64,000 nucleotides of DNA, from assembly GCA_033398695.1 (NCBI GenBank), contig CM065803.1, forward strand, positions 49,715,501 to 49,779,500, written 5' to 3'. Made by a program: the position numbers and the translations under genes. The number at the start of each line of letters is the position of its first letter. The stretch's first letter is position 1. The notes beneath the pieces are model-generated. The model did not search any database and had not been told where the DNA came from. It was given only the letters and a program-made list of their open reading frames with translations. Positions 43,629 through 55,209 of this stretch are shown one piece after another. This DNA is from Orobanche coerulescens (lineage: Eukaryota > Streptophyta > Magnoliopsida > Lamiales > Orobanchaceae).

Positions 43629-46389
43629 TTCTACCCTCCTTAAAAGAAGTTTCGTCCCGAAACTTAAAACAAGTAGGGAGAAGCAATATCCCGCCAGGAA
43701 AACTCAACGAGATACGCAAGGAAACGCGTAACTTACGCCCATCGGCGAAACGTTACGAGCAACGCAAGGGAATATACGGCGTGAAAACACGCTCCACGAC
43801 GACCAACACAATGCCACCGTTAGGGATATAATAAAACCAATAAGTGACAAGCGTCAACAAACAGATAGTACAATCAAGTCGATTATCCGAACAGTCACAA
43901 AACACACGAACGAAAATCAATACGATTGACTAACCCAACGGTTCATCAATCAAAACGCGAGTCAAACGCTGAACAAATACGGAATTCCACCGCCTAAGGG
44001 TTGGAAGATCGAAAACGAGACTAATTTCCCAAACGGAAGGGAATTACAATGGAGCCTGAACGTTCACCCATCACGGAACGAGATCAATAAAAACCGAACA
44101 ATCAAACGATCGAGACAACAAAAATTGAACAATCATGTCCGAAACACGAAGGATAATAAAATTCAAACAACAACTCCAAGGTTCACATCTCGACTCGAGA
44201 CAATATATGATCCGGTGAAAACAACAACGTATGCATTCGCATAAGATCCACATGAGAGGGAATAGAAATTGAAAAGTCACAACGACAAACGAGCTATTCC
44301 GAAACAATACCACGCTCGTTCGATCAACAAAAGCAAGGGGCAGGACAAGCTCAGAAAATGTCAACGAACATAAATGAGTCGACAAAGTAGAATATACAGA
44401 AGTTCAAAATCTGATCCACTTCGAATAAAAGAACTAGTAGAACCAAAAGATGTTACTTCCGAACAAGGTTCACAAGAATCGAACCGAACTCGAAAAAGTC
44501 ACAGCGATACCAGGTCGGCCCAAAACAAGATCACAGCTCGTTCGAATGATGAACCCGAAATATAAAACAAGTTCAGACAGTATCAACGAACACGAGCGAA
44601 TCGATAGACTGGAGAAAGAGAAAATGAAGAAGTCCAAAAACAATACGGGTATTACATTCGACCTCTTATAAAAGAAGGTCGTCCCCGCTATTCACAATAA
44701 CGAAATCAAGGAGACGACACAACAGCAAATGGCGTAAAACATCCTTCAAAGGCCTCTCAAAGCCGATTCTCGATATCCGTGTCAAGCGCTAACTCCGAAA
44801 GTCTCGAGCCACCCGCAAACCGAATTCGGTGACCTCGAGTCCACACTCAAATGTGTTACGACGATAAGGACAATTTACACGTGCATGCCCCGAACATCAC
44901 GGTTGAAATGCCTACTGCAGCATACCGAAAATACAAATGCTAGATACAATGGGGCATAACGTCGCAAAACAACATAGCGGAGATGCCACTCAGCACAACA
45001 AGGAATCATAATACATATCATATACAACGATTATCATCGTAAAATAATACACACAAACACTACAGCAACGACGGTATCGTTCGGCGACCTGAACGGCCCG
45101 AACAATAACCAGCACATAATTACAAACATTATGAAACAATCACATATGTACACAAATGTACAAACCCAAGCTTTAACAGCTCACACAGGTGCGATAACAC
45201 GCAATCCACCACGAAACGACAACATTAAGGATCGTCATCACACCTCCCACAAGGGCTAACAAAATATATGCGTGGCGAATGACTCGACGCTCACGCCACC
45301 AATTCAATCACAATTCGGGGTTAACACCGTAACGAAAGTTCGAAAACCATACACGCATTTCCGGTTCGCAAACAGGAATGATAGGTTTTAAAACGAAAAC
45401 ACCTTTTGAAAACAGTTTGGAAACGACAGTTGATCTTGAGTAAAATTTTACAAAAAGTAGTACAAACACCATTATCGAGACTTTGAAAATCATCTTGCGT
45501 TTGAACAAAAATGAAGACACATTTCTTTTAGTGCAAAACTTTCAGAATATTCGACCCTTGGGTCTAAGCAACTGCATTTGAAAATATCTCAAAATATTTT
45601 TGGTCCTCAACCGGAAAATTTTTGAAATGTATTGCGGCATTAGAAAACACCTTGAAAACACCGCAAGAAAATAATTCGTTTTAAAAGTACGTCTCGAATT
45701 TTAATTTTCTAAGATACTCAAGGTTTTCAAAAAAATAATTCAATGGGCTAGAATGCCCAAAATTTTCAGGTAATTACGAGGAACAATATAGCGCCGTGGG
45801 TCCCGCGCCGGAACCCACCAGGCTAAAAACCATTCACAAAAATGCCAAAAGGCTGATGACGGTATTATTTCGAAAACTTACAAAAGCCATTTACAAAATA
45901 CTAAATACCGTCATAAGAATTTTGCCAAAACGATCAAAGCCATAATGCCAAAAACTTGGTTAAGGGAATTAGTTTTCGAAATAAAACTCAGTCGGTAAAA
46001 TACCGAAAGTCATTACAAAAGAACTCACGCAGCGGATAAATGAAATAAAGTCAAACATGCACCAGACAGCAACACTACTCCTCATATGAACGAAAAATGG
46101 GAGTCAAATAATCACATATCACGAAATCAAAATCCATAAGAGGATTCCGTCAATTAACTCATAATAATAAAAATAGCTCGTGTCACACGAGGCACAACAC
46201 AAAGAAGGGAGACTTACATCCACGGGTCGCACGAAGATGATGATCGCCCACGATACTAATCACGACCAACAAACTCAGACGACGCGTCGCGACACGACTT
46301 AGTCGGACAAAATCCGACAAGACAAAACTCAACAGACACCACTGACCCGACAGCCTAGGTTTCCTCAACCTAAGCTCTGATACCATTTA
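43629..46389 (-). other. Non-coding interior of element C with relic LTR ends
   Basis: I see no gag or pol motif on either strand. Two relics stand out: GGGTATTACATTCGACC with AAAAGAAGGTCGTCCCC at about 44648-44684 looks like an LTR end plus purine tract, and the CGCCGTGGGTCCC...ACCCACCAGGCT stem at 45796-45818 looks like the LTR start region of another family. Near 46200-46389 is a normal leader with donor GTAAGTCTCC and primer site. Confidence 0.6.
46374..46385 (-). promoter_or_regulatory. Primer binding site (initiator Met tRNA), element C
   Basis: Minus-strand TGGTATCAGAGC lies 4 nt from the LTR at 46390. Confidence 0.85.
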
Positions 46390-49109
46390 TGTAACACCCC
46401 CAATCCACTCAGGGATATTACACGCCGTAGACCCTCTCCTCGAGGATCTACCAGGCTGGTAACTAAAATCAAACATCTAAACATCGCCTTTAAGGCTAAA
46501 ATGACACAGTAGACCGATTTGATCTTTCAATAATAACATACAACTCGAATACAACTCATGCCCACGCAGGGGTCAAAATACAACTACACTCGTACAACGG
46601 GAAAAATATAGCAGCGGAAAATAAAGTACAACTATACCAATACGACATCAACGGGTCCTCGTGTGATTAGTATCGTTCATCTTTCATCATCCTTCATGCC
46701 GACCCTGTGCTCTGCTCCCACACCTGAATGCAATACAGACATCCACCCCCCGAATACTCGGGGGTTAGCAAAACTCCACTGTTTTGCTAGTGCAAGTATA
46801 AAATACGAAAACGAGCCATACATATCATACTCCACGGAACATGTTAATCATAAACATACTTCCCGAGGTAAATCACTTAATCAAAACGGTTAAAATCGAA
46901 AGATAGGGTAAACCCGATATACATCTTGTGAAAACATTTTACGATCTCGGGAGTTTTGAAAACACATTGGGATTTAAGAATTCTCAAACCTTTCAAAAAC
47001 ATTTAGGGACACAGCCCAAAAGTCATTTCCCCAAAACATAAACCGATAACAACAAATGGGGTCCACGACCCGATCATACCATAACAACCTGTTTCCACCG
47101 ATTATTCGCGTCCCGTGCTAGCAAGCCACGGACCTCAGATGCTCCCGTAGAACAAACCCGAGTGAATAACCCACAGGGAAACTATATCAAATCACATGTC
47201 ACCGTAACCGCAGTCACGTGACTACAAGCACATATACGTACATAATCAAACCACAACCATAAGTTATCCCGACATCGCGCTAACAAGCCACGAACCTCGG
47301 AGTCCCCGCAAGACATACCCGATGATACCCCACAAGTTATCTCTGCTCGGGCTAACAAGCCACGAACCTCGGAGTCCCCGCAAGACATACCCGGAATGGA
47401 TAACCCTACGGTCACGCCCAACCCATACTAGCAAGTATGGATCCCGGAGATTCAACAATCCTACCCGGAGGCACATCACATACATCAAGCACACAACAAT
47501 AATCACTTATCAAGCCAAACAACATTAAGTATCACAACCTCCTTTCAAGGAGTAACAACTAATATCACACACATTACGTTCTTACCGAACAAGTACACAA
47601 TAACAATACGTAATCCCCGGCAAAGGATTACGGTCTATCAACTCACTCGAAGTGATCATATTATCTTTAAACATACAAAACCAACACGCATATTCCGAGA
47701 ACACATATTCACGAAGTATACGAATTATCGTTGAAAGACAACATTTATCGAGAACATACCAATCCCTTTTTACGTTCATTAAATATCGATTTCGCATAAA
47801 ATCATTTATCAAGAATTATATCAACGAAACATGAAATGTATGGGCAAGATACTTGCCTCAAAATCGACACGCAAGTATCCCGACGAACACGGCTCAACCG
47901 GAAAGCTTCGAAACGCCCAATGCTATCGAAACGGAAGACGACGACGAACGAAAGGGTTCAACACGATTTCTTCGCAAGAAACACGACCCTAACATCATAC
48001 AATCAATAAATCATTGATCATACGAGGAAGAATAATCGTAGAACGCCCGAAAATCCCTCTAAGACATTTTACCGGACACCTTCAAGGCGTCGGTCAAGAA
48101 CTCGACTCAAACAACGAATCGATACGATCCAACCATGGAATAATAAATGAAATGATATAATACATCTAAATAATCATCAATCCATCAAAATCCTAAGTTA
48201 AATCGGATTAATCGGACGAAAACAACCAAAACCCCCAAATTCCCCAAAACTAGATTTCTAGGAAATCTGACCTGATTCGGTAGATCGGAGGATGTTATAG
48301 GACGGATGATTGACGCTATGAACCTCCAAACTTCATGGATTCATTGTCCAACAACATCTCTAGAAGATTCACACACCCACAGCCGCGTATGGGAAGAAAA
48401 CAATGAGAAAATGGCTGAAGAAAAACGCTGCCAGGCCTTAAATAGGCTGACAGACTCGACCGTGTCCGCCTGACACGGTCGTGGCGCGCAGTTGACCGGC
48501 AGGGACTCGACCGTGTCCTACTAGACACGGTCGCGGCGCGGAGGGGCCTTCCGATAGTGACCCGTCCGACAAGCACGACTCCGACCGTGTCTCGGAACAC
48601 GGCCGGGTGTCCGGGCAAGCTCGGTTCTGGCCTATCCGGAAGAGTTCGACTCGGCCGTGCCAGACGACACGGTCGGGTCCTGAGGCAGAGACTCCGGCAT
48701 TTCCGGACGAGTACGGCACGGGCCGTGTCGGACGACACGGCCGAGTTCGACCGGCAGTGATCGGCCAATAATGAGCGGGTGAGCTAAAACGACCATAACT
48801 CTCTCGTCCGGACTCCGATTGACTCACCGTTTGAACCATTGGAAAGCTAACTCGATGCTCTATAATATTGCAAAGATTCAGAATTTTTGGAGTTACCAAA
48901 AATTAATGGTGACTTTACAAAGTCGAACTCATACTTAGAAAAGTCGTTAAAAAGCACGGAACTCAACAAAACGACACCGAAACGAACTCGGTTGACAAAA
49001 GTGCAGAATTAATCATTCTCGAAATGACGAGATGGTCATGAGCGAGTCATTAAAACGGACTCCGGCCGAAAAAGAAATTTACCGAAAATCGAAAATTGCG
49101 GATATTACA
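46390..49109 (-). repeat. 5' LTR of element C
   Basis: It is 2720 bp, TGTAACACCCCCAATCC...GCGGATATTACA. U5 stem 46427-46451; twin hairpin 46745-46789 with long perfect stems (CCCCCGA/TCGGGGG and TAGCAAAAC/GTTTTGCTA); tandem units around 47270-47400 (CACGAACCTCGGAGTCCCCG); TATA-like 48438-48444; palindrome array 48456-48745. Confidence 0.92.
48456..48745. promoter_or_regulatory. Alternative palindrome array in LTR C (right)
   Basis: About five GACCGTGTC...GACACGGYC-type units, better preserved than in the left LTR, immediately upstream of the TATA-like box in element orientation. Confidence 0.75.
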
Positions 49110-49114
49110 ATGGT

Positions 49115-50695
49115 GATAACCTTAGTACGGTAATTCATAATCGCTTGATGACTATCAAGCCAATCCTCGCCGAGGATCACGTCCTCGCCTACCATATCAA
49201 CTACAATCAGATTCGATAACCATTCCCTACCGGATATAATCATCGGGAAACCTCTAATCTCCCGGTTCCCCACAATTCTATCCCCGCTAGGTAGTTTCAC
49301 AATGAAGGGATCACAAGCAGTCATACTAGTTATATTCAAACAGCGTACACACTCCAACGAAATAAAAGAATATGTAGCACCCGTATAAAAAAGCACACGG
49401 ACTGGATGAGATAAAATATGAATGGTACCTGAAGCCACCGCCGCGTCGGGTTCGTCTGTTCGGCGCATCTCATAAACCCGTGATTGTACCGAACCGATGC
49501 TAGAGTTTCCCCCTCCAGCGTTCTGACCCCGTCCCCGACCCCTGCCGAAATTCTGCTGAGGTTGACCAAAAGATTGTCGCTGATTTATACCTTGGTCAAG
49601 TGATGCTGGGGCAGGAGCCCGAGTGTCCAAAGTCTGATTCGGCTGGGAACAATAAGCCGCTCTATGACCCAACTGTCCGCACGTGTGACACTTCAATGGC
49701 GGAAAATTACATTCCACATTAACGTGGCCTGGACGACCACAGTTGTAGCAAGTCACCGTGTGATTTGAGGTACTCGAAGTAGAAAGGTAACCCCTCTTTC
49801 CCTTATTAGAACGTGACGACTGTCCGGCAGAATGGTTAGTTATCTGTGACCTCTGAAAGTTGCCACTCTTAGAGCCGGAAAAATTTCTCGCGACCTTCTG
49901 CTTCTTCAGTTCTTCAACGGTATCGTTGTCGGGGCTTAACATATCATGGGATAAAGCTCTGTCCTGATATTCCTTCAGTGTGGTGCAAGCAAATCTGCCC
50001 ATGTACCGCCGTAAGTACATGTTCATCCGCATATCAAAGTAACGGATCTTATCACGCTCGTTACGCACTTGATCCTTCACGTGGATCAATTGTTGGTTGT
50101 ATTCCACGATCGCCTGCGAAACAGGAATATCCTGTGGTTTAGCCTCGAAAAAGGCTCGGATTCGGCCTTCTCGCACCGGCCAAGGACAAAACTCGGCCTC
50201 CAAAAGCTCTTTAAATTCATCCCACGTGGCAACACGATCCTATGGTTTTATGACTTTCCACCACGTAGCGGCCTCCTTGGTAAGGAAATACTGAGCAATC
50301 GGTAATTTCCTCACTTCGAGGCAATCAACCGCTTCGAAAATCTTTTCCAATTCCGCTAGCCAATCTTCCCAACCTGACGGGTCTGTGGCACCGTCAAACT
50401 GTGGAGGGTACATACGGATTACATTCTGAAGCAAGGCATCCGTGTTCGGGTTCGGATTATTCAGCTGAACAGTTTGGGCTAAAATGGTCATCTGGGTAGC
50501 CAATTGTTGAAGTACATTCACAACTGCAACGTCCGCGCTGTTCCCCTGGCCATTCGACTGGTCGTGCTGACTTTCGGTGTCAGGATGCACTGAGTTCAAC
50601 AAACTGGGGTTGGTTGACCCCGCAACAGAACTGAGGGAAACGGCCGCGCCACGTCCTCGTCCATGTCCACGGCTTCATCCCCTACCAGCTGACAT
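49115..50695 (-). pseudogene. Gypsy D gag and protease
   Basis: The start is the ATG at 50693-50695 (MSAGRG), followed by TGA at codon 7 where an Arg codon is expected. The RG-rich stretch, capsid-like region (RMYPPQFDGATDPSGW, FCPWPVREGRIRAFF), TAG at 50240-50242 and two CCHC knuckles (CYNCGRPGHVNVEC, CHTCGQLGHRAAYC) follow in one frame. The protease catalytic motif reads YTGAT (VLFYTGATYSFIS), so the active Asp is Tyr. The frame meets element C at 49114. Confidence 0.9.
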
Positions 50696-50696
50696 A

Positions 50697-50820
50697 CTGA
50701 AGAACACACAAGGCACGTAAGTACAATTCAATCGCAAGTCATCGAAGTGACCGATTCTCAAGAATACCAAAAATAGAAGCAAAACGAATAAGGGAACACC
50801 AGAAGAGTAAGAGGTCTTAC
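50697..50820 (-). other. Putative leader intron (gypsy D)
   Basis: Donor TACTT|GTAAGACC and acceptor TGTGTTCTTCAG|T enclose 124 bp directly before the gag ATG. Confidence 0.5.
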
Positions 50821-50922
50821 AAGTACCGGTCGCACTGTGATGCTGGCAAAGTAGTGATACTGTGGACAAATGACGACTCAATCGACCCAAAAGACCGACA
50901 GCCTAGGTATCCATAGACCTAA

Positions 50923-50934
50923 GCTCCGATACCA
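50923..50934 (-). promoter_or_regulatory. Primer binding site (initiator Met tRNA type), gypsy D
   Basis: Minus-strand TGGTATCGGAGC lies 5 nt from the LTR at 50940. It has the same single change as gypsy B. Confidence 0.8.
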
Positions 50935-50939
50935 TATTC

Positions 50940-52950
50940 TGTAACACCCCCAAGTTATTCAGGGAATATTACAGCGCCGTAAGCCCCACCGTGGGACCCA
51001 CAAGTCTAAACATACGCGGAACTACATAAATTTTGACCGAGAAGGTCTACATACAATGGAATGAAGAACAATACAAAGGGTATTCAAAACATAACCAATG
51101 TATCCAAAGACATCACAACACAAATCAATACTTTGGCAAACACAGGCCGGAACATCAAGGAAAATGGAGAACAATACTCAAGTATTCAATAACCATTCTA
51201 GTACAACAATACTGAATGGAAAACTCAAAACATACCCGGAGGAAATACACAGTATCACACTTGCCCACCATCTTCATGCCGACCCGATACCTGCCTGTCC
51301 GCTCTCCTGGAACCTGAAATACATAAAAAGTATTTCCCCCATAAAGGGGTTAGCCGTCGAATAGCTAGTGCAAGTATATCAAGTATGAAATACAATACTC
51401 CTCGACAATAAAGTAAAGGTAACTGTCAATTCATCAATTCAAGACTAGTATTCCGGAATAACTAAATCTCATAGCATCACATCAATACATATATGAATAC
51501 CGTGGAACCGCACCAGAGGCTACGGAACCCTCAGAGGACTCATCGGTCCATCCCAGAGTGGTTCGCATATCATCTGTGGAATCGCACCAAGAGGCTACGA
51601 AACCCTCAGGGGACCCGTCGGCCCGCCCCAGAGTGGATATAATTAATCATGCCATTAATATATCTTACTTTCAAAGTCGAGAACGTACATTCATAAATAT
51701 ATACTTGCCTTTGAGACATCGAGAAATTGAACGAAAAAAGGGTATGAGTTCGGTAGGTCCAAGAACGCGCTTACGGCACCTAAACGATTCGTAAGGAATA
51801 TGATAATCAATTATCCGTACTCAAATTACACGAAGAAACTCCCGAAACCCATCTACGATTCATGAAAATACACGGATAAACGACTAGAGGTTGGAAAATC
51901 GTCCAAACCCTCACAAGTCCGAAAACGGCACAAACCAATCCGTAAAATCATAGGAAAAACATGCATACGGGATAGATACATCATAACTCAAGGTCCTCAA
52001 GCTTCAAAACGGATAAATCGGACGAATCTACGAAACCCCCGAAATTCCCAAAAATAGGGTTCTAAGGATTTTTACCTTGATTCGGACGTTAGGATGGATT
52101 AAATGTTGTGAAATCTTTGTTCTCCAACCAAATATGTTAATGTTAGAAGAAAGATCGCTTCCAATCGCCCAAAATTGTCTCTCCCGAGCTGCTCCCGTCG
52201 GAAATGGGTGAAGAGTATGAAAAATGACGAAATGGAAGTCAACTGTCCAATATATATCCGCCCAGTCTAGCGCAGGCTACGCCTCCTTCATTAGCGTGCA
52301 CTAGCGAGGACACCGGGTAGTCCAGTGGCTTCTGCCGGCCTCGTTAGCGTGCGCTAATCGCCTTCCTCTAGTGTGCGCTAGCCAAAAAGTGGCGTCCAGT
52401 AACTGGAGTCCAGAACCTACTGTCCTCTGCCCTGCTCAAGCCTTAGCGTGCGCTACCGCTATGGCTTAGCGTGCGTTATGCAACAACTTTAGCGTGCGCT
52501 AGCCGAAGCCTAGCGTACGTTACCTGATAGTCCAGAAAGCCTGACAACCTCACTGCCTCTGCTGACCAGCCCGTTAGCGTGCGCTATGGACGGATGTTAG
52601 CGTACGCTACTAACCACGAATAGCGTGCGCTAATGAACTCCTAGCGCGCGTTATCCGCCAGTCCAGAGAGCAGTCCCAGTTACTGGTTCTGACTTGACTG
52701 GTCCCTTAGCGCGCGCTACGGCTCAAAGCTAGCGTGCGCTATTCAAACAAAATTAGCGTGCGTTAGCCTAGGCCTAGCGTGTGCTATTTCTCTGGCCCAG
52801 AACACTTCCGCAAGGTATAAACAACATGATCGCGACCCAAACAAGATACGAAACTCAATAATAATATCAACCACATCACCAAGAGTTTACAGAGCGACAA
52901 AATAAGGAGAACAGCAAGATCAGACAGTCAATAAAAATACGGGTATTACA
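50940..52950 (-). repeat. 5' LTR of gypsy D
   Basis: It is 2011 bp and very similar to 33063-35074. U5 stem 50979-51001, twin hairpin 51336-51366, TATA 52249-52257, palindrome array 52267-52792. Confidence 0.92.
52267..52792. promoter_or_regulatory. Sixteen-copy palindrome array in LTR D (right)
   Basis: It is the same order and spacing as 34391-34910, with single-base changes in a few units (for example TAGCGCAGGCTA and TAGTGTGCGCTA). Confidence 0.85.
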
Positions 52951-52955
52951 GTAGG

Positions 52956-55130
52956 TTACTTTTGGTCCTATCTTGCGATGTCTACATGGGGTAGGTATGT
53001 AGTCGCTGTAATCTTGATTATTATGCATATAAAAGCTAGGGTTATTATTCCAGTATGATTGCTGTCTAGGAGGTGGAGCCATTTTCCTTGACCCTACAGC
53101 TTGCCTTTTGGGTCTCCAGTTGGATTCCCAAAGCTGTTGTGATACTGCACGGTGACCTGCTTTCCAGATGGATAACGGGGCTCCTGTATCCAATATCTAG
53201 GCGCACTGTACTGTTGGAAGTACTGCGGTGCTTGCCTTTGATATTTAGATACAGTCTTCTTTCTGAATGGCTGTTGGCGCTTTTGATATGCTTGGGGAGC
53301 ATGCTGTTGATCACGCCTTACAGGTCTAGGAGGTTGAGTTTCCGCTGTCTATGATATGAATTTGGTGGTGGAATCACAGCCTTTGCTGTACGAGAGACAG
53401 CTGTAGCCTTTGCGGGACTTGGAGTCTCTTTAGGTACAGGAATGGGTTCCACACCCCTGATAAATACCGTACTAGTCTTTATTTTATGGTAGAATGAGTC
53501 ATATCCTAAGCCACGTTTATCGTGGGCATGTTGCCCAGTGCTTAGAATTTCTTCTATCCGTCTAAAAGATTTCTCAAATGATTTCAGGATGGTCTCCATT
53601 TCTCTTTCTTGCTTCTTGAGAGTTTTTACTTTGGCTTCGAGTAAAGCAAATTCATTTGTCTTGCTCTCAATATGAGACTTAGCTTCATTTAGATCTTTGG
53701 CAAGTTGATGATTGCTTTCCATGAGTTTTTCAAAAGTGACTTTGCTGTTTTCGCAATCAATAGACATATTTTCATAGTTATTCTTTAGCAAGTTATTTTC
53801 ATCTTTCGGCTCTATGTTTCAAGTTTCGAGCTGTATGTTTTCTTGTTTTAAGGTCTCATGGGCCTTTTGAATGTTTTTGAATTCATTCATCATATTTTCA
53901 AAGGTATGCGGTGCATTTACAGGAATAGTTGAATTTGAACTTACTTCATCATCACTGTCCTCATCATCCTGTATTTCTTTAGCCATAAAGCACATATATG
54001 CTTTATCCTCGATCTCATCATCGGAGGAGTCACAATCAGTAATTGCCTAAAGGCACTCCTCGGTCTTGTTCGATGCGGGCTGGGCTTCTGATTCGCCAAT
54101 AAGGGCCTTGAACTTGTTTTTCCAGACATGTCTTCTTTCGTCCTTTTCTTGTTGCTCAGCTTCTGGCAACTTTTGCACCTTCGGATGTGGACACTTATTT
54201 GCATAATGTCCGGGTTTCCTACAGTTGTAGCATAAGTTACAATCACCGGACAAAGGAGATTCAGAACTTACCTTGTGGAATGGCTTAGGCCTGTAGGGAG
54301 CCTTTCAGACTATTTGATGAACTTTTTGAACTTGTGCATATGCAGGGCTATTTCATCTTGAGACAGGATGTCATCATCGTTGTCTTCATGTGCTGGGTGT
54401 AAAGCCGTGTCTCTTGACAAATACAGCAGCCAGTTCTGTAGTCTTGGCAGGTGACTCTTCGGCCTTTTCTCTCCTGTCAATGTCATACTCAAAAGCTTTG
54501 AGGTCAGAGAAGAGGTCAAAAGTAGAAATGTCGTTAAGATTAGAGGATACACACATAGCTGTAGTCTTAATGTCCCATCGGGCAGGGAGTGATCTAAAGA
54601 TTTTTAAATTTTTCTCCTTTTGGGTAAACACTTTACCCAATGCTTCAAGTTCACCGATAATGCTAGTGAATCTGAGGTCAATCTCCTCAAGCATTTCGGA
54701 AGATATCATTTGAAAAGATTCGAAGTGCTGAGTAAGTATAGAGATTTTATTTTCGTTCGAGAGCTCAGTTCCCTCGCAAATAAGCTTGAGTTTCTCCCAG
54801 ATTTCTTTGGCTGTCTTACAGCTCTTTACCTTTGAGAATGTGCCTTTGTCGAGAGTGACAATCACTGCATTCTTAGCAATATTGTCGAGGTTAGCACGCT
54901 TGCGATCATCTATTGTCCATTGCTCGCGCTCATTCTCAAGCATTTCAACGTGATGCTGTCCTTCTATCCTCGCGGAAGGATTGACCTTCATGATCATTAT
55001 CGGGCCTTCCTGGATGACGAATATCATCTCCTTGTGCATGGCTGCAAGATGAGCCTCCGTCATAATCCTCCAGTCATCATAGATGTATCCATTTAAGAAA
55101 TAAAAGATGATGAAAATATAACACAGTTTC
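52956..55130 (-). pseudogene. Copia (Sirevirus-like) gag
   Basis: In minus order: a gag N-domain (54386-55063, with ENEREQWTIDDRKRAN, AKEIWEKLKLICEGT, LPARWDIKTTAM; similarity extends upstream to about 55110 without a clear ATG); one CCHC knuckle (CYNCRKPGHYANKC, 54047-54253); a coiled coil (53318-53791, NHQLAKDLNEAKSHIESK through FRRIEEILSTG, then the GLGYDSF motif); and a Tyr/Asn-rich linker. A coiled coil in gag followed by GLGY is a Sirevirus hallmark from memory. Frameshifts near 54260-54390, 53800-53940 and 53320 and a stop near 54044 break it. Gypsy D interrupts the gag-protease linker at 52951. Confidence 0.88.
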
Positions 55131-55195
55131 CAAAAGCTTAGTGATTTGTGGATCTAATTCAGTTAAAAATCGACTAATTCTTTTTAGAATGAACC

Positions 55196-55207
55196 ACTCC
55201 GATACCA
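55196..55207 (-). promoter_or_regulatory. Primer binding site (initiator Met tRNA type), copia
   Basis: Minus-strand TGGTATCGGAGT lies 2 nt from the LTR end at 55210. Confidence 0.75.
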
Positions 55208-55209
55208 CT

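Larger units (their letters stand above)
38182..49109 (-). mobile_element. Non-autonomous gypsy-type element C (long LTRs, no coding internal region)
   Basis: LTRs 38182-43628 (with nested additions) and 46390-49109 are flanked by ATGGT (38177-38181, 49110-49114). A perfect TGGTATCAGAGC primer site (46374-46385) and a GATGTAAGTCTCCC donor-like site (46217) match the gypsy plan. The 2.76-kb internal region has no recognisable gag or pol, so it would need proteins from relatives. It shares LTR end architecture with A, B and D but has a different palindrome family. Confidence 0.88.
33063..52950 (-). mobile_element. Ty3/gypsy chromovirus D (Tekay-like), holding element C
   Basis: LTRs 33063-35074 and 50940-52950 are flanked by GTAGG (33058-33062, 52951-52955). 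On the minus strand it has primer site 50923-50934, gag, protease, RT/RNase H, integrase and chromodomain. Element C splits it at 38181/49110 within the protease-RT linker (duplication ATGGT). At least four in-frame stops (TGA about 50675, TAG 50240-50242, TAA 37939-37941, TAA 36934-36936) and a lost protease Asp make it inactive, though the frame is otherwise kept. Confidence 0.92.
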
